Source: Nevskiaceae bacterium (GTDB taxonomy: Bacteria; Pseudomonadota; Gammaproteobacteria; Steroidobacterales; Steroidobacteraceae). From it: a stretch of 64,000 nucleotides of DNA. The stretch covers positions 32,329 through 96,328 of the forward strand of contig VEQP01000009.1 in the NCBI GenBank assembly GCA_018883185.1, in the 5' to 3' direction. Below are positions 36,632-46,837 of this stretch, in pieces. Positions within the stretch are counted from its first letter, which is position 1. Each line of letters begins with the position of its first letter. The notes below the pieces were generated by a model, which saw only the letters and a list, made by a program, of their open reading frames with translations, did no database searches and was not told where the DNA came from. Position numbers and translations under genes: made by a program.

Positions 36632-37434
36632 GCGAGCGGGGCTCGGGCAAGCCGTTTGCCGGCGAGGTAACTCATCAACACCGTGAGCACCACGGCGGCG
36701 CCAAAGTAGAGCTCCTTGCCCTCCGACCAGGCATCGATATCGGGCAGTGTGAGTTTGGCGAACGCAAATGTGGCGATCAGCAGGCTGACGCCGCCGACCG
36801 CAAGGCTCATGACTCGCGAGGCGATGCGCGCCAACTCATCAGCGCGGGCGATCAGGCGCGAAATCCAAATACCGTTGATGCCGTCGGTGACTAGCATGCC
36901 GGCGGTGAACAACGCGCCCAACATCACGGCGTGACCGAGGCCGCCGAATTGCTGGGCGGTAAGCGAGAACAAGGCCGCTTGGCTGATGGTGTCGAACGAC
37001 AGCGCAAACAGCGAACCGACGAAGGCGATCAACCCGGGCGAGCCCGCTCGTCCCAGTCGGCCTAGCAGGCGTGCTTTCAGACCCACCGGCGCCACGATCT
37101 CATCGGCAGGTGCAGTGACGGCAGCGTGAACGTTGGCGATGCCGAGCGCAGCGAGGAAACTGATCGAGATCCACACCCCGCTCGTCTGCAGCCACGCAGG
37201 CGTTTGCCACTGACCGGCCACCAGGCTGACGAACACCGCGATGGCCATGACCACCACGCCGTGACCTAACGAAAACAGTGCTCCGCAATACGGTGCGAAG
37301 GGCTTGCGACTGCGGGCGTTGACCCGCGTCAGCCCGTCGATGGTTGCGAGGTGATCGGCATCGAAACCGTGTTTCACGCCGAGCAGAAAAACGACTGCGG
37401 CCAGAGCCGTCCAACTGGTGGGTAGTGCGTCCAT
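36628..37434 (-). CDS. Nickel/cobalt transporter family (NiCoT-like)
   Basis: GVKHGFDADHLATIDGLTR (HX4DH signature) and FSLGHGVVVMAIA. Confidence 0.8.
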   Translation of the reverse strand: MDALPTSWTALAAVVFLLGVKHGFDADHLATIDGLTRVNARSRKPFAPYCGALFSLGHGVVVMAIAVFVSLVAGQWQTPAWLQTSGVWISISFLAALGIANVHAAVTAPADEIVAPVGLKARLLGRLGRAGSPGLIAFVGSLFALSFDTISQAALFSLTAQQFGGLGHAVMLGALFTAGMLVTDGINGIWISRLIARADELARIASRVMSLAVGGVSLLIATFAFAKLTLPDIDAWSEGKELYFGAAVVLTVLMSYLAGKRLARAPLA

Positions 37435-37525
37435 GGGTTCGAAGGGTAGGCAGCCCGCAGGGGATCAGACAAGGGGCAGGCAAAGGAGGTGCAGACGATG
37501 CCCGTACCGCGGTAGGCTGCGGTTC

Positions 37526-40306
37526 ATGGGGGGTATGGGCATGCGGCACTCGCACATCAGCGGCGCGCGACGGACCGCGACTAAACGGACGTGGAGCGCC
37601 GGCATCGCGGCAGCATTGCTCGTCGTGTCCTGCGGCGGTGGCGGCGGCTCACCCAGCGGCTCGACCGCACCACCGACTTCGGGTGGCGCGAGCACTCCGG
37701 TGACCGCATCGCCCATTGAGCAATCGCAGGGTGCGTTGCTGCAGCGGCCGGTTTTTCAGTGCGGCACGTCCGCCGACAACGTGACCGCCGACGCAGCGGC
37801 CAACAGCGTGACCCTATTCGAGAGCGGCCCGGTTCGGCCGTTGGCACTCTCCGCCGACGGCCAGCGCCTGTACGTCGCCAACGCGCCCTCACACTGTCTC
37901 GAGATCTATGCGATCGAGGGCGACACGCTGCGCCTTGCGAGCACCGTGGCGGTGGGACTCGAACCGGTGGCGGTGGCCGAGCGCAACTCGACCGAGGTTT
38001 GGGTGGTCAATCACCTCTCTGACTCGGTGAGCGTAGTGCGTCTTGATGGCACGCCGCGGGTGCTGCGCACGCTGCAGGTCGGCGATGAACCGCGGGATGT
38101 GGTGTTCGCCGGGACCAACCGTGATCGCGCGTTCATCACCGCGGCGTTTCGCGGCCAGAACCGCCCGGGCTTCACCTCCTCGTCGCTGACTACGCCCGGC
38201 ACCGGGCGGGCTGACGTGTGGGTGTTCGAGGCATCACAACTCGATGAATCTTTGAACGGTAAGCCGGTGACCACGCTGACGCTGCCAGCTGATGTGCCGC
38301 GCGCGCTTGCCGTCAGTAACGACGGACGCAGTGTTTACGCGGCGGTGTTCATGTCGGGTAATCGCAGCACCGTGCTGCACCGCGATGCTTTGAACACGCC
38401 AAAGCCTGGACTCTCGACGAGCACGGACGGCGTGCAGGCACCCGGCACGGGCTTGATCGTGCGTTACGACGGCACGGCCTGGCGCGACGAGGCGCGCAAC
38501 GACTGGTCCTCACGGGTCAAGTTCACACTGCCGGACGAGGATCTGTTCGTTATCGATGCGGCCGCGGCGACACCTGCCGTCACGCAACGCATCAGCGGCG
38601 TTGGCACGGTGCTGTTCAATATGGCGGTCGCGCCGGACGGGCGGCTCGTGGTGAGCAACACGGAGTCGTTCAACGAGGTGCGCTTCGAGGGTTCGGGGCG
38701 GCGTGGCAACAGCACGGTGCGCGGACGCATCGCGGAGAGTCGCCTGTCGCTGGTGACGCCGGGATCGACCACGGTGTCGGCCGTGCATCTCAACAAGCAC
38801 GTGAATTTCGCTCTGCCGCAGGGCCAGAGCCTGCCCGCGGCCGACAAGGCGCGCAGCCTGTCGCAACCGACCGCGCTCGCGTTCAGTCCCAATGGCGATA
38901 CGCTTTATGTAGCGGCGTTTGGCTCGGCGAAAGTCGCGGCGCTGCCCACGGCGAGCTTGACGGCGAGCGGGTTCGATCCCGATGCGAGTCGCCATATCGC
39001 GGTGCCGGCAGGCCCTTCGGGCCTAGCACTCAATGCTTCGGGCTCACGGCTGTATGTGTATTCGCGCATCGCACATAGCGTGAGCATCGTCGACACCGCC
39101 CAGCGTAGCGTGCTCGCTACGCGTAATCTTTTTTCGCCCGAGAGCACGGCGGTGAAGACTGGCCGGCAGTTCCTGTACGACGCGAATCTGAGCTCGGCCA
39201 ACGGCTCGGTGTCCTGCGCCAGTTGCCACGTGTTCGGCGATCTCGATCATCTATCTTGGGACCTCGGCAATCCTGACGATGCCACGGAGCTCAACCCGAA
39301 CGCCTACGTTGCCAACAGTCCGCGTACGACGCCGCGCTTTCATCCCCTGAAGGGACCCATGACCACGCAAACCTTGCGTGGTATGCGCGGGCACGGACCG
39401 CTGCACTGGCGCGGCGATCGCACGGGCAGTAACCGACAGGTCGTGCGCGGCGCGGTGGAAACGCTCGAAGAGGCTGCGTTCAAAGAATTCAACGGGGCCT
39501 TCGTCGGCTTGCTCGGACGCGAAACAGTGTTGACGCCGGCGCAGATGCAGGCGTTTACCGATTTCGCGCTGCGCCTTGCGATGCCGCCCAACCCGGTCCG
39601 CGCGCTCGATGGGTCGCTGAGCGCAGACGAGGCCGCCGGGCGCAACATCTACATGAACGTGCCCACGACATTGCTCGGCAGTTGCGACAACTGCCATCGG
39701 CTGCGGCCGGCTGAGGGCAAGTTCGGCACTGGTGGGCTGATGTCCTTCGAAGGCGGGCGGATCAGCGAAAACTTCAAGGTTCCGCAACTGCGCAACGTCT
39801 ACACCAAGGCCGGAATGTTCGGTTTCAGTGCCGACAGCGGAGGCAGCACCGGGGCGCAGATTCGTGGTTTCGGATTCAGCAACGACGGGGCGATCGACAC
39901 CCTGGATAATTTTTTCCGTGACCCGGTGTTTTTCTTTCCGGCCCCCGCGGACCAGAGTCGGCGGCAGGTCATCGCCTTCGTGCTGGCCTTCGACAGTGAC
40001 CTTGCGCCGGTGGTGGGGCAGCAGGTGACTTGGCGCCCGGGCTCACCCGAGGCGGTGGAGTCGCGGCTTGCATTGCTGCGTGGTCAGGCGACAGCACCGG
40101 GCGGTGCGGCTTGCGATCTGATGGCGCGCGGCAACATCAACGGCGTGGCCTACAGCGCTTTGCTGCAAGCCGATGGCACGTGGTCGATGCGGGGCGGCGG
40201 TACGCGCAGCGACTCTGCGCTCAAAGAATTGGCGAGTGCGGCACAGCCCCTTACGTTCACGTGCATGCCGCCCGGCAACGGCCGTCGCGCGGCGCTCGAT
40301 CTTTAG
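37526..40306 (+). CDS. Lipoprotein: YVTN-type beta-propeller fused to di-heme (CCP/MauG-like) cytochrome c domain
   Basis: Lipobox-like LLVVSCGGGGG; repeated RLYVANAPSHCLEIY-type propeller strands; CASCH and CDNCH heme motifs. Confidence 0.82.
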   Translation: MGGMGMRHSHISGARRTATKRTWSAGIAAALLVVSCGGGGGSPSGSTAPPTSGGASTPVTASPIEQSQGALLQRPVFQCGTSADNVTADAAANSVTLFESGPVRPLALSADGQRLYVANAPSHCLEIYAIEGDTLRLASTVAVGLEPVAVAERNSTEVWVVNHLSDSVSVVRLDGTPRVLRTLQVGDEPRDVVFAGTNRDRAFITAAFRGQNRPGFTSSSLTTPGTGRADVWVFEASQLDESLNGKPVTTLTLPADVPRALAVSNDGRSVYAAVFMSGNRSTVLHRDALNTPKPGLSTSTDGVQAPGTGLIVRYDGTAWRDEARNDWSSRVKFTLPDEDLFVIDAAAATPAVTQRISGVGTVLFNMAVAPDGRLVVSNTESFNEVRFEGSGRRGNSTVRGRIAESRLSLVTPGSTTVSAVHLNKHVNFALPQGQSLPAADKARSLSQPTALAFSPNGDTLYVAAFGSAKVAALPTASLTASGFDPDASRHIAVPAGPSGLALNASGSRLYVYSRIAHSVSIVDTAQRSVLATRNLFSPESTAVKTGRQFLYDANLSSANGSVSCASCHVFGDLDHLSWDLGNPDDATELNPNAYVANSPRTTPRFHPLKGPMTTQTLRGMRGHGPLHWRGDRTGSNRQVVRGAVETLEEAAFKEFNGAFVGLLGRETVLTPAQMQAFTDFALRLAMPPNPVRALDGSLSADEAAGRNIYMNVPTTLLGSCDNCHRLRPAEGKFGTGGLMSFEGGRISENFKVPQLRNVYTKAGMFGFSADSGGSTGAQIRGFGFSNDGAIDTLDNFFRDPVFFFPAPADQSRRQVIAFVLAFDSDLAPVVGQQVTWRPGSPEAVESRLALLRGQATAPGGAACDLMARGNINGVAYSALLQADGTWSMRGGGTRSDSALKELASAAQPLTFTCMPPGNGRRAALDL

Positions 40307-40331
40307 GCGGACCTGTGGCCTCGCGGTGCCG

Positions 40332-40892
40332 CTACGGCGCTGCGGGCCGCGGCGCCTCGAGCAGCTCGAGCAAATACCCGTCCGGGTCCCGCACGTGGAA
40401 CACCTTGCCCCGCATCGGCGAGCCATCGGGTGCTGTTTTCTTTGATGTATAGACCTGCGGTGGTTCGAGAATCCGCACGCCGGCCCGCTGCATCGTCGCA
40501 TGGATCGCATCGGCATCGGCTACGTCGAACACCAGCACTGCATCGCCGCGGCCGGTGCGGTCCGGATCGCGGCGTGCTTCATCGGGCGTCGGCTTGGAGA
40601 ATTCCACGAGGCCGATGCGGCCGCCCGAGCCTGCGGCGCTTTGCATGATGACGAGACGCACGGCGGTGGAAGGGGCATTCAGCGGGAACGGATTGCCCTC
40701 CGGTTTGCGCGGGTTTGCTTGATCCATTTCAACGCGAAAGCCGAGTAGTTCGTAGAAGGCCATTGCGCGTGGTGCACTCTCAACGATCAGAGCGGTGCGC
40801 AGCAACGTCGGTGACTCCGCTGCGGCTGGCCGCAGGGCAGCGGTGAGCAGCAGCACACAACACAATATGAGGCGACAAAGTTTAGAGTTCAT
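40332..40892 (-). CDS. Exported VOC/glyoxalase family protein
   Basis: Signal peptide MNSKLCRLILCCVLLLTAALRPAAA; LIVESAPRAMAFYELLGFRVE; VFHVRDPDGYLLELLE. Confidence 0.8.
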   Translation of the reverse strand: MNSKLCRLILCCVLLLTAALRPAAAESPTLLRTALIVESAPRAMAFYELLGFRVEMDQANPRKPEGNPFPLNAPSTAVRLVIMQSAAGSGGRIGLVEFSKPTPDEARRDPDRTGRGDAVLVFDVADADAIHATMQRAGVRILEPPQVYTSKKTAPDGSPMRGKVFHVRDPDGYLLELLEAPRPAAP

Positions 40893-40921
40893 GGGTTCAG
40901 GATAGCGCCGACGGAGGTCGC

Positions 40922-41596
40922 ATGACATACAGCCTGCTGCTCTGGGCGCACGTTCTGGTGATGGGTTACTGGCTCGGCAGCGAACTTGTCATCAATGCGC
41001 TGACACATTACATCGCGCGAACCACCAGTTTGTCGGGCGCCGAGCGCATGCGGCTGTGGGATTTTCTGCTCGATGTCGACCAGCATGTGCGCAATGCCAT
41101 GATCATGTCGGTGCCGCTCGGCTTCTCGCTGGCGGGCATCCTCGGGCTCGCCCCCATCGAGGGCGGGACGATGATCGCGGTGTGGGTGCTGTCGGCCCTC
41201 TGGTTCTGGTTCATGTGGTTGGTCCACTGGCGGCGCAAGACACCCGAGGGCTTGACCCTTGCGCGCTGGGATTGGCGCCTGCGCTACGTGCTGATGGCGC
41301 TGTTCTTCGGCAGTGCCGTGTGGTCGCTGGTGACGGGCTGGCCGTTTGCCGCACCGTGGCTCGCGTGGAAAGTATTGCTGTTCGTCGGCTGTATGGCCTG
41401 CGGCATCGCCGTCCGGTACTACATCCGCGCCGCTTACCGCAGCGCAATACCGGCAATCGCAGCCGATCGGGCGACTTCCGCGGACAATGCCGAGTTCGCA
41501 TTGCTGATGCGGCGCGCGACTTGGGCGCTCGTGGTCCTGTGGGTGCTGTTGTTCACCATCGGCGCCTTGGGGGCTCTCAAGCCGTACTTCGGCTAG
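40922..41596 (+). CDS. Integral membrane protein, CopD-like
   Basis: Six or so hydrophobic segments; LLLWAHVLVMGYWLGSEL start. Confidence 0.6.
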   Translation: MTYSLLLWAHVLVMGYWLGSELVINALTHYIARTTSLSGAERMRLWDFLLDVDQHVRNAMIMSVPLGFSLAGILGLAPIEGGTMIAVWVLSALWFWFMWLVHWRRKTPEGLTLARWDWRLRYVLMALFFGSAVWSLVTGWPFAAPWLAWKVLLFVGCMACGIAVRYYIRAAYRSAIPAIAADRATSADNAEFALLMRRATWALVVLWVLLFTIGALGALKPYFG

Positions 41597-41605
41597 AATC
41601 GCGGG

Positions 41606-43585
41606 ATGAACCTGTTTACCGCGTTGCGTCGTGCCCGGCTCGTGCTCGGGTGTTTGGTTACGGCTCTGCTGCTGACGGCGTGTCTGTCGAGTGCGGGCCC
41701 GGAGGCGCCGACGCTCACCGAGCAGCCCAAGGATCGCGTCGCGTTCGTCGGGCAGACTGCGAAGTTCGACTTCGGTGGCTCAGGCAAGCCGCCGTTCACA
41801 TTCCAATGGTTCCGCAACGGCTCGGCCATTGCCGGGGCAACGTCGTCCACCTACACCACCGCGGTGCTGACAGCCGCAGACGACGGTGCAAAGTTCTCCG
41901 TGACCATCACCAATGCCGCGGGTTCAGTGACGAGCTCGCAGGCCACTCTCACCGTCAAGCCCGGCCCGTCGATCACCACGCAGCCGGTGTCGACCAGCGT
42001 CACGGTCGGGACGGCCGCAAGCTTCACAGTTGTCGGCGGCGGTGAACAACTGGCGTATCAGTGGTTTCGTGACGAAGTGGCGATCTCTGGCGCCACTACG
42101 GCGACCTACAGCGTGAGTTCACCGACGGCCGCCGACGATGGGGCCGTGTTCGTGGTGTACGTGGTTAATCCGGGCGGTTTCGTGGCGTCGAATCCCGTGA
42201 CGCTGACGGTCTCGGCCGCGCCGGTCATTACTGTGCAGCCCGTCAGCCAAACCGTCGTGGCGGGCGACTCTCTCTCGCTCGCCGTCAACGCGACGGGCGG
42301 CAACCTCAAGTACCAATGGAAGCGCAACGGCGTCGACATCGAAGGCGCGACCTCTAGCGTGTATCGCCTCGCTGCTGCGGCCGCGGGCGATGACAACGCC
42401 TCGTTTACCGTCGCCGTCAACAACAGCCTCGGTGCCGTGACGAGCAGCGCGGCCGTGGTGCGTGTGGTGGCGGGCACAGTGTCGGCTTTGCCGGTGGCTG
42501 CGGCGCAAGTCGCGGTCTCGAAGCCGGGCTCTGCATCGGGCAGCTTCACCCTTATTCGCCGCTCCAACGGCACGCTCGCCAGCTGGGGCTACAACACCGA
42601 CGGCCAGCGCGGCGACGGCACGGTGACCTTGCCGAGCGACACCATCGGGACAGTTACCTTGCCCGCCGGGCGCACGGCGCGGCAAATCGCGGTCGGTGGC
42701 TCGCACGCCCTCGTGCTGCTCGATAACGGCGATGTGTATGCCTGGGGCCTTAACGATGCCGGGCAGCTGGGGCAGGGTGATGTGGCGACGCGAGCCATTC
42801 CGGTCAAAGTGACTTTGCCGGCCGCGGCCATCGCTATTGCTGCAGGGCGCGTGCATTCGGTCGCGGTATTGAGCGGCGGGGCCGTCTATACCTGGGGCGC
42901 CAACACCTTCGGGCAGCTGGGTGATGGTGGCCGCGAAGCGAAGGCTTCGCCGGTCGCAGTCACGGGTCTCGACGGCGTTGTCGGCGTGGCCGCAGGCAAA
43001 GATCACACGCTGGCCCTGCGCAGCGATGGAACGGTGCGCGCTTGGGGTGCCAATGCCTCGGGTCAGCTCGGTGACGGCAGTTTCAAGCCGAGTCGGGTGC
43101 CGGTGACCACGGCGCTGTCGGGGATCGCCCGGGTGCGTGCGGGCGGCGATCAATCGTTCGCGATCTCAACGCGTCGCTCGCTTTACGCCTGGGGCGAGAA
43201 CGGCGATGGTCAATTGGGTTTGGGTTCTGCCCTCGACGCCGGGGTGCCTGCCGGCGTGCTACGCGAAGTGGTCGATGCGGCCACGGCGGATCGCACCTCG
43301 ATTGCGCTAGGTGGCGACGGCCTCGCTCGCTCGGCGGGCGCGAATGAAGCCGGCTCGCTGGGTGATGGCGGTAGCACGGCACGCAATACCTTCGGTGCGG
43401 TCGCTGTGTTGAGCACCGGGATCGCCATCGATACGGGCGGCCGCTCGTTCTCTGCCGCGATCGCGGCTGACGGCACGACCTACACCTGGGGCGATAACAC
43501 CAGCAAGCAGTTGGGCAACACCACCCTCTCTGCCGTGGGTACTGCGACGCCGACGGCCGTGCCGTCCTTCGACGCGATTCCCTGA
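41606..43585 (+). CDS. Lipoprotein with Ig-like domains and RCC1-type beta-propeller repeats
   Basis: Lipobox LLLTACLSS; three 'ITxQPxS..V..G..xxF.V...G.xLxYQWxRNG..I.GAT.S.Y' units; seven 'YxWGxNxxGQLGxG'-type repeats. Confidence 0.85.
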   Translation: MNLFTALRRARLVLGCLVTALLLTACLSSAGPEAPTLTEQPKDRVAFVGQTAKFDFGGSGKPPFTFQWFRNGSAIAGATSSTYTTAVLTAADDGAKFSVTITNAAGSVTSSQATLTVKPGPSITTQPVSTSVTVGTAASFTVVGGGEQLAYQWFRDEVAISGATTATYSVSSPTAADDGAVFVVYVVNPGGFVASNPVTLTVSAAPVITVQPVSQTVVAGDSLSLAVNATGGNLKYQWKRNGVDIEGATSSVYRLAAAAAGDDNASFTVAVNNSLGAVTSSAAVVRVVAGTVSALPVAAAQVAVSKPGSASGSFTLIRRSNGTLASWGYNTDGQRGDGTVTLPSDTIGTVTLPAGRTARQIAVGGSHALVLLDNGDVYAWGLNDAGQLGQGDVATRAIPVKVTLPAAAIAIAAGRVHSVAVLSGGAVYTWGANTFGQLGDGGREAKASPVAVTGLDGVVGVAAGKDHTLALRSDGTVRAWGANASGQLGDGSFKPSRVPVTTALSGIARVRAGGDQSFAISTRRSLYAWGENGDGQLGLGSALDAGVPAGVLREVVDAATADRTSIALGGDGLARSAGANEAGSLGDGGSTARNTFGAVAVLSTGIAIDTGGRSFSAAIAADGTTYTWGDNTSKQLGNTTLSAVGTATPTAVPSFDAIP

Positions 43586-43752
43586 CCGGACCGGCATAGC
43601 CACGTTGTGGCGAAATTACAACGGATTTGGGTTGGCAAATCCGACATGACGTGGTAACAATTGCCACCTCTGGGTGAGGGGTTCCGGGCGCAAGCCCTGT
43701 TTCCGCTTGTCCAAGCGGTTTTAACGCAAACAACAGGGAAGGAATTAACACC

Positions 43753-46700
43753 ATGACACGCGTCAATCGCGCTGCCTTGATTTCGGCATTTGTTGCCGCT
43801 GCAGTGGCTCAGAGCGCTGCGCTCGCTGCGCCGCAGGCCTCGGGAAGCACCACTCAGGCTAGCTCGTCGTCGGAGTCGGCCATCGAAGAAGTGGTCGTCA
43901 CCGGTTCGCGCATCAAGCGCACGGAGTTCACTTCGAGCTCACCGGTGCTGATCATCACCAGCGAAGAGACTTCGCTCGAAGGTCTGCTCAGCACCTCTGA
44001 GATCCTGCAAACGAACACGCTTGCGGCAGGTTCGCAACAGATCAACGATCAGACCACGGGCTTCGTGACCGAGAATGGTCCGGGCGCGAACACGGTCGCA
44101 TTGCGCGGTATCGGCTCCTCGCGCACCCTGCTGCTGCTCAACGGTCGTCGCCTCTCGCCCGCCGGCGCTCGCGGTCAGCTGGCTTCCGTCGACCTCAACG
44201 TCATCCCGACCTCGATCGTGCAGCGTACCGAGATCCTCAAGGACGGTGCGTCGTCGGTGTACGGTTCGGACGCCATCGCAGGTGTCGTCAACCTCATCAC
44301 CAACAAAAACCTCGACGAGGGGCGCCTGAGCGCCTCGGCCAACTCGGTGTTCGAGGGTGGCGGCGAGACGCAGCTGTTCTCGGCTTCGTGGGGCAAGGTC
44401 TGGGACAACGCCAACTTCTCGGTGTCGTACGAGTACTACAACCGTGAGCCGATGTTGGTCGGTGACCGCGACTTCCTCAGCTGCGCCCAAGACGGGTTGA
44501 CGAACGTCACGCAGAACCCGAACTCGATCTTCTACCCGACGGCGGGTCAGTCGCTCGACATCATCGACCCGGCCACGGGCCAGTCGAAGTGCTTCAACCT
44601 GCTCGATGCGGTCATCGATCGCCTCCAGCGCGGTGGTCGTTTCGTGCCCGACTCGACGGCCGTCGCCGGTGGCGGCGCCTTCGGTCTTGACCTCGCAGGC
44701 TGGAAGCGGGTCGGTCTGACCTACGCTCAAGTGGTTGCCGCCCGTCCGACCCTGACGCCCGCGCAAGCCCTGCAGGCCTGGCGTGATTCGCAGGCGATCG
44801 TGCCGAACGATCCGAAGCGCTTCCTCAGCCGTACCTTCATCTCGCCGGTGGAGCGTAACTCGGTGTTTGCGGAAGGCTCGTACACGTTCAGCGACGCCGC
44901 CAAGGTGTACGGTGAAGCGCTGTACAACAAGCGCGAGTCCGCGCAGAAGAGCTGGCGCCAGATCTTCCCCAACGTCGCAGCAGCGAACCCGTCCAACCCG
45001 TTTGGCGAAATTGCTCGTTCGATCGTCACCGTCCCGACCAACCAGGAGCAGGAGGTGGAGTTCAAGCGTGCGGTCGTGGGTATCACGGGAGAGTGGTCGA
45101 GCGGCTTCCTCGATGGCTGGAGCTACGATGCGTACATCCAGCGTGCCGAGTCGGACGCGACCTACGTCAACGACATCATTTATAACGATCGCGTCAATGC
45201 GACCACGGGCGCCTCAGCCTGTAATGCCGCTGCGATCACCATCTCGGGCCCGGTGACCTGCCAGCCTGTCAACTGGTTCAGCCCCTCGACCATTACCACG
45301 GGCAACTTCTCGGATGCCGAGAAGGCGTTCCTGTTCGCTCGCGACATCGGCAAGACGAGCTACACGCAGAACCTGCTCGGTGCGTCGATCACCGGCAATG
45401 TCTTCGATCTGCCTGCCGGTGCAGTCAGCGCGGTGGTCGGTATCGAGGCCCGTAAGGACTCCATCAATGACCTGCCGGGCTTCAACGCCCGCAACGGCAA
45501 TCTGTGGGGTTCCACTTCGGCCGGCCAGACTAAGGGCGACGACACGGTGAAGGAAGCGTACACGGAGTTTGAAGTTCCGCTGCTGCGTGATATCCCGGGT
45601 ATTAAGCGACTGACCTTCAACGGCTCGTACCGCTGGACGGATTACGAGAGCTACGGTTCGGACAGCACCTACAAGGTGAGCTTGAACTGGCAGTTCATCG
45701 ATTCGCTCCGTCTGCGTGGCGCCTACGGCACCTCGTTCCGTGCCCCGGCGCTCTTCGAACTGTACCTCGCCAACCAGACGGGCTTCATCGGTCAGGGTTC
45801 GGTGGATCCTTGCATCCAGTGGAACCTCAGCTCGAACCAGCAGATCGTCAAGAACTGCGGCCCGAGCGGCATTGGCCTGCCTGAGAACTGGAACAACCTG
45901 AACTCGTCTGCGCTTGCCATCACCGGTGGCGGTAAGGGCATTCTCGACGCCGAGACCTCGGACAACACCACGGTGGGCCTGATCTGGACGCCGGAGTCGC
46001 TGCCTGTCAGTGCAGCCGTCGACTGGTGGCGCATCGAGATCAACAATCAGGTCTCGCAGTTTGGCGCGGGTAATATCGTCGGTTCCTGCTACGGATCGCG
46101 CGACTTCCCGAACGACCCGTTCTGCTCGTTGTTCCAGCGTGACCTGAACAAGGCCTCGCCGAGCTATGGCAAGATCGACAACATCCGCAACTCCTACGTC
46201 AACATTGCCAACCAGACGGTGGAAGGCACCGACTGGACCGTGCGCTTCAACAAGCGCTTCGGCAAGACGCAGGTGCGGATCAGCGCGCTCGTGACCTACT
46301 TCAACGTTGATCAGTCGCAGACCTTCGAGACCTTCCCGGTCGTCGATAGTCGCAGCACTATCTACAACAACCGTTGGGTGTCGAACATCGACTTCAACTT
46401 CGAGCGTGGCCCCTGGACCTTCAACTGGAATATCGATGGTTTCGCCAAGGCGTCCAACGATGATTTCTTTGGGGGTGACACCTTCGGCTGGCGCGGATTC
46501 GCGAGCTGCTTGACTTCGACGGCGACGACCTGCGTGGCCGCGAAGTACGACCAGACCACCGAAATGGCCTTCTACCACGACATGTCGCTGCGCTATCGCG
46601 CGGACAAGTGGGAAGCCATCGTCGGCGTCGTGAACGTGTTCGACAAGGAGCCGCCGGTGCTGTCGACCGGCTCGGGTGCGACCCGCATCGGCAATGCTGT

Positions 46701-46764
46701 GGCGATCAGCAACTACGATGTGCTCGGCCGCCGCGCGTTTGCGACCCTGAACTACCGGTTCTGA
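43753..46764 (+). CDS. TonB-dependent receptor
   Basis: IEEVVVTGSRIKRTEFTSSSPVLIIT; TLLLLNGRRLSPAG; DGASSVYGSDAIAGVVN; C-terminal RRAFATLNYRF. Confidence 0.95.
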   Translation: MTRVNRAALISAFVAAAVAQSAALAAPQASGSTTQASSSSESAIEEVVVTGSRIKRTEFTSSSPVLIITSEETSLEGLLSTSEILQTNTLAAGSQQINDQTTGFVTENGPGANTVALRGIGSSRTLLLLNGRRLSPAGARGQLASVDLNVIPTSIVQRTEILKDGASSVYGSDAIAGVVNLITNKNLDEGRLSASANSVFEGGGETQLFSASWGKVWDNANFSVSYEYYNREPMLVGDRDFLSCAQDGLTNVTQNPNSIFYPTAGQSLDIIDPATGQSKCFNLLDAVIDRLQRGGRFVPDSTAVAGGGAFGLDLAGWKRVGLTYAQVVAARPTLTPAQALQAWRDSQAIVPNDPKRFLSRTFISPVERNSVFAEGSYTFSDAAKVYGEALYNKRESAQKSWRQIFPNVAAANPSNPFGEIARSIVTVPTNQEQEVEFKRAVVGITGEWSSGFLDGWSYDAYIQRAESDATYVNDIIYNDRVNATTGASACNAAAITISGPVTCQPVNWFSPSTITTGNFSDAEKAFLFARDIGKTSYTQNLLGASITGNVFDLPAGAVSAVVGIEARKDSINDLPGFNARNGNLWGSTSAGQTKGDDTVKEAYTEFEVPLLRDIPGIKRLTFNGSYRWTDYESYGSDSTYKVSLNWQFIDSLRLRGAYGTSFRAPALFELYLANQTGFIGQGSVDPCIQWNLSSNQQIVKNCGPSGIGLPENWNNLNSSALAITGGGKGILDAETSDNTTVGLIWTPESLPVSAAVDWWRIEINNQVSQFGAGNIVGSCYGSRDFPNDPFCSLFQRDLNKASPSYGKIDNIRNSYVNIANQTVEGTDWTVRFNKRFGKTQVRISALVTYFNVDQSQTFETFPVVDSRSTIYNNRWVSNIDFNFERGPWTFNWNIDGFAKASNDDFFGGDTFGWRGFASCLTSTATTCVAAKYDQTTEMAFYHDMSLRYRADKWEAIVGVVNVFDKEPPVLSTGSGATRIGNAVAISNYDVLGRRAFATLNYRF

Positions 46765-46791
46765 TCGCAGACCTCGGGTTTCGACCCTACT

Positions 46792-46824
46792 GAAAAGGCC
46801 CGCTTCGGCGGGCCTTTTCTTTTG
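46792..46824 (+). terminator. Rho-independent terminator
   Basis: GAAAAGGCCCGC-TTCG-GCGGGCCTTTTC followed by TTTT. Confidence 0.9.
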
Positions 46825-46837
46825 GTAGTCTCGCAAC

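Noticed and set aside
42119-43153. 344-aa minus-strand ORF inside the RCC1 gene
   Set aside because: Repeat-rich shadow ORF opposite the Ig-like/RCC1 coding frame; no domain.
43622-43752. Known cobalamin (or other) riboswitch before the TonB receptor
   Set aside because: Hairpins are present, but I could not see the conserved B12-box or another known aptamer core, so it is reported only as an unclassified structured leader.
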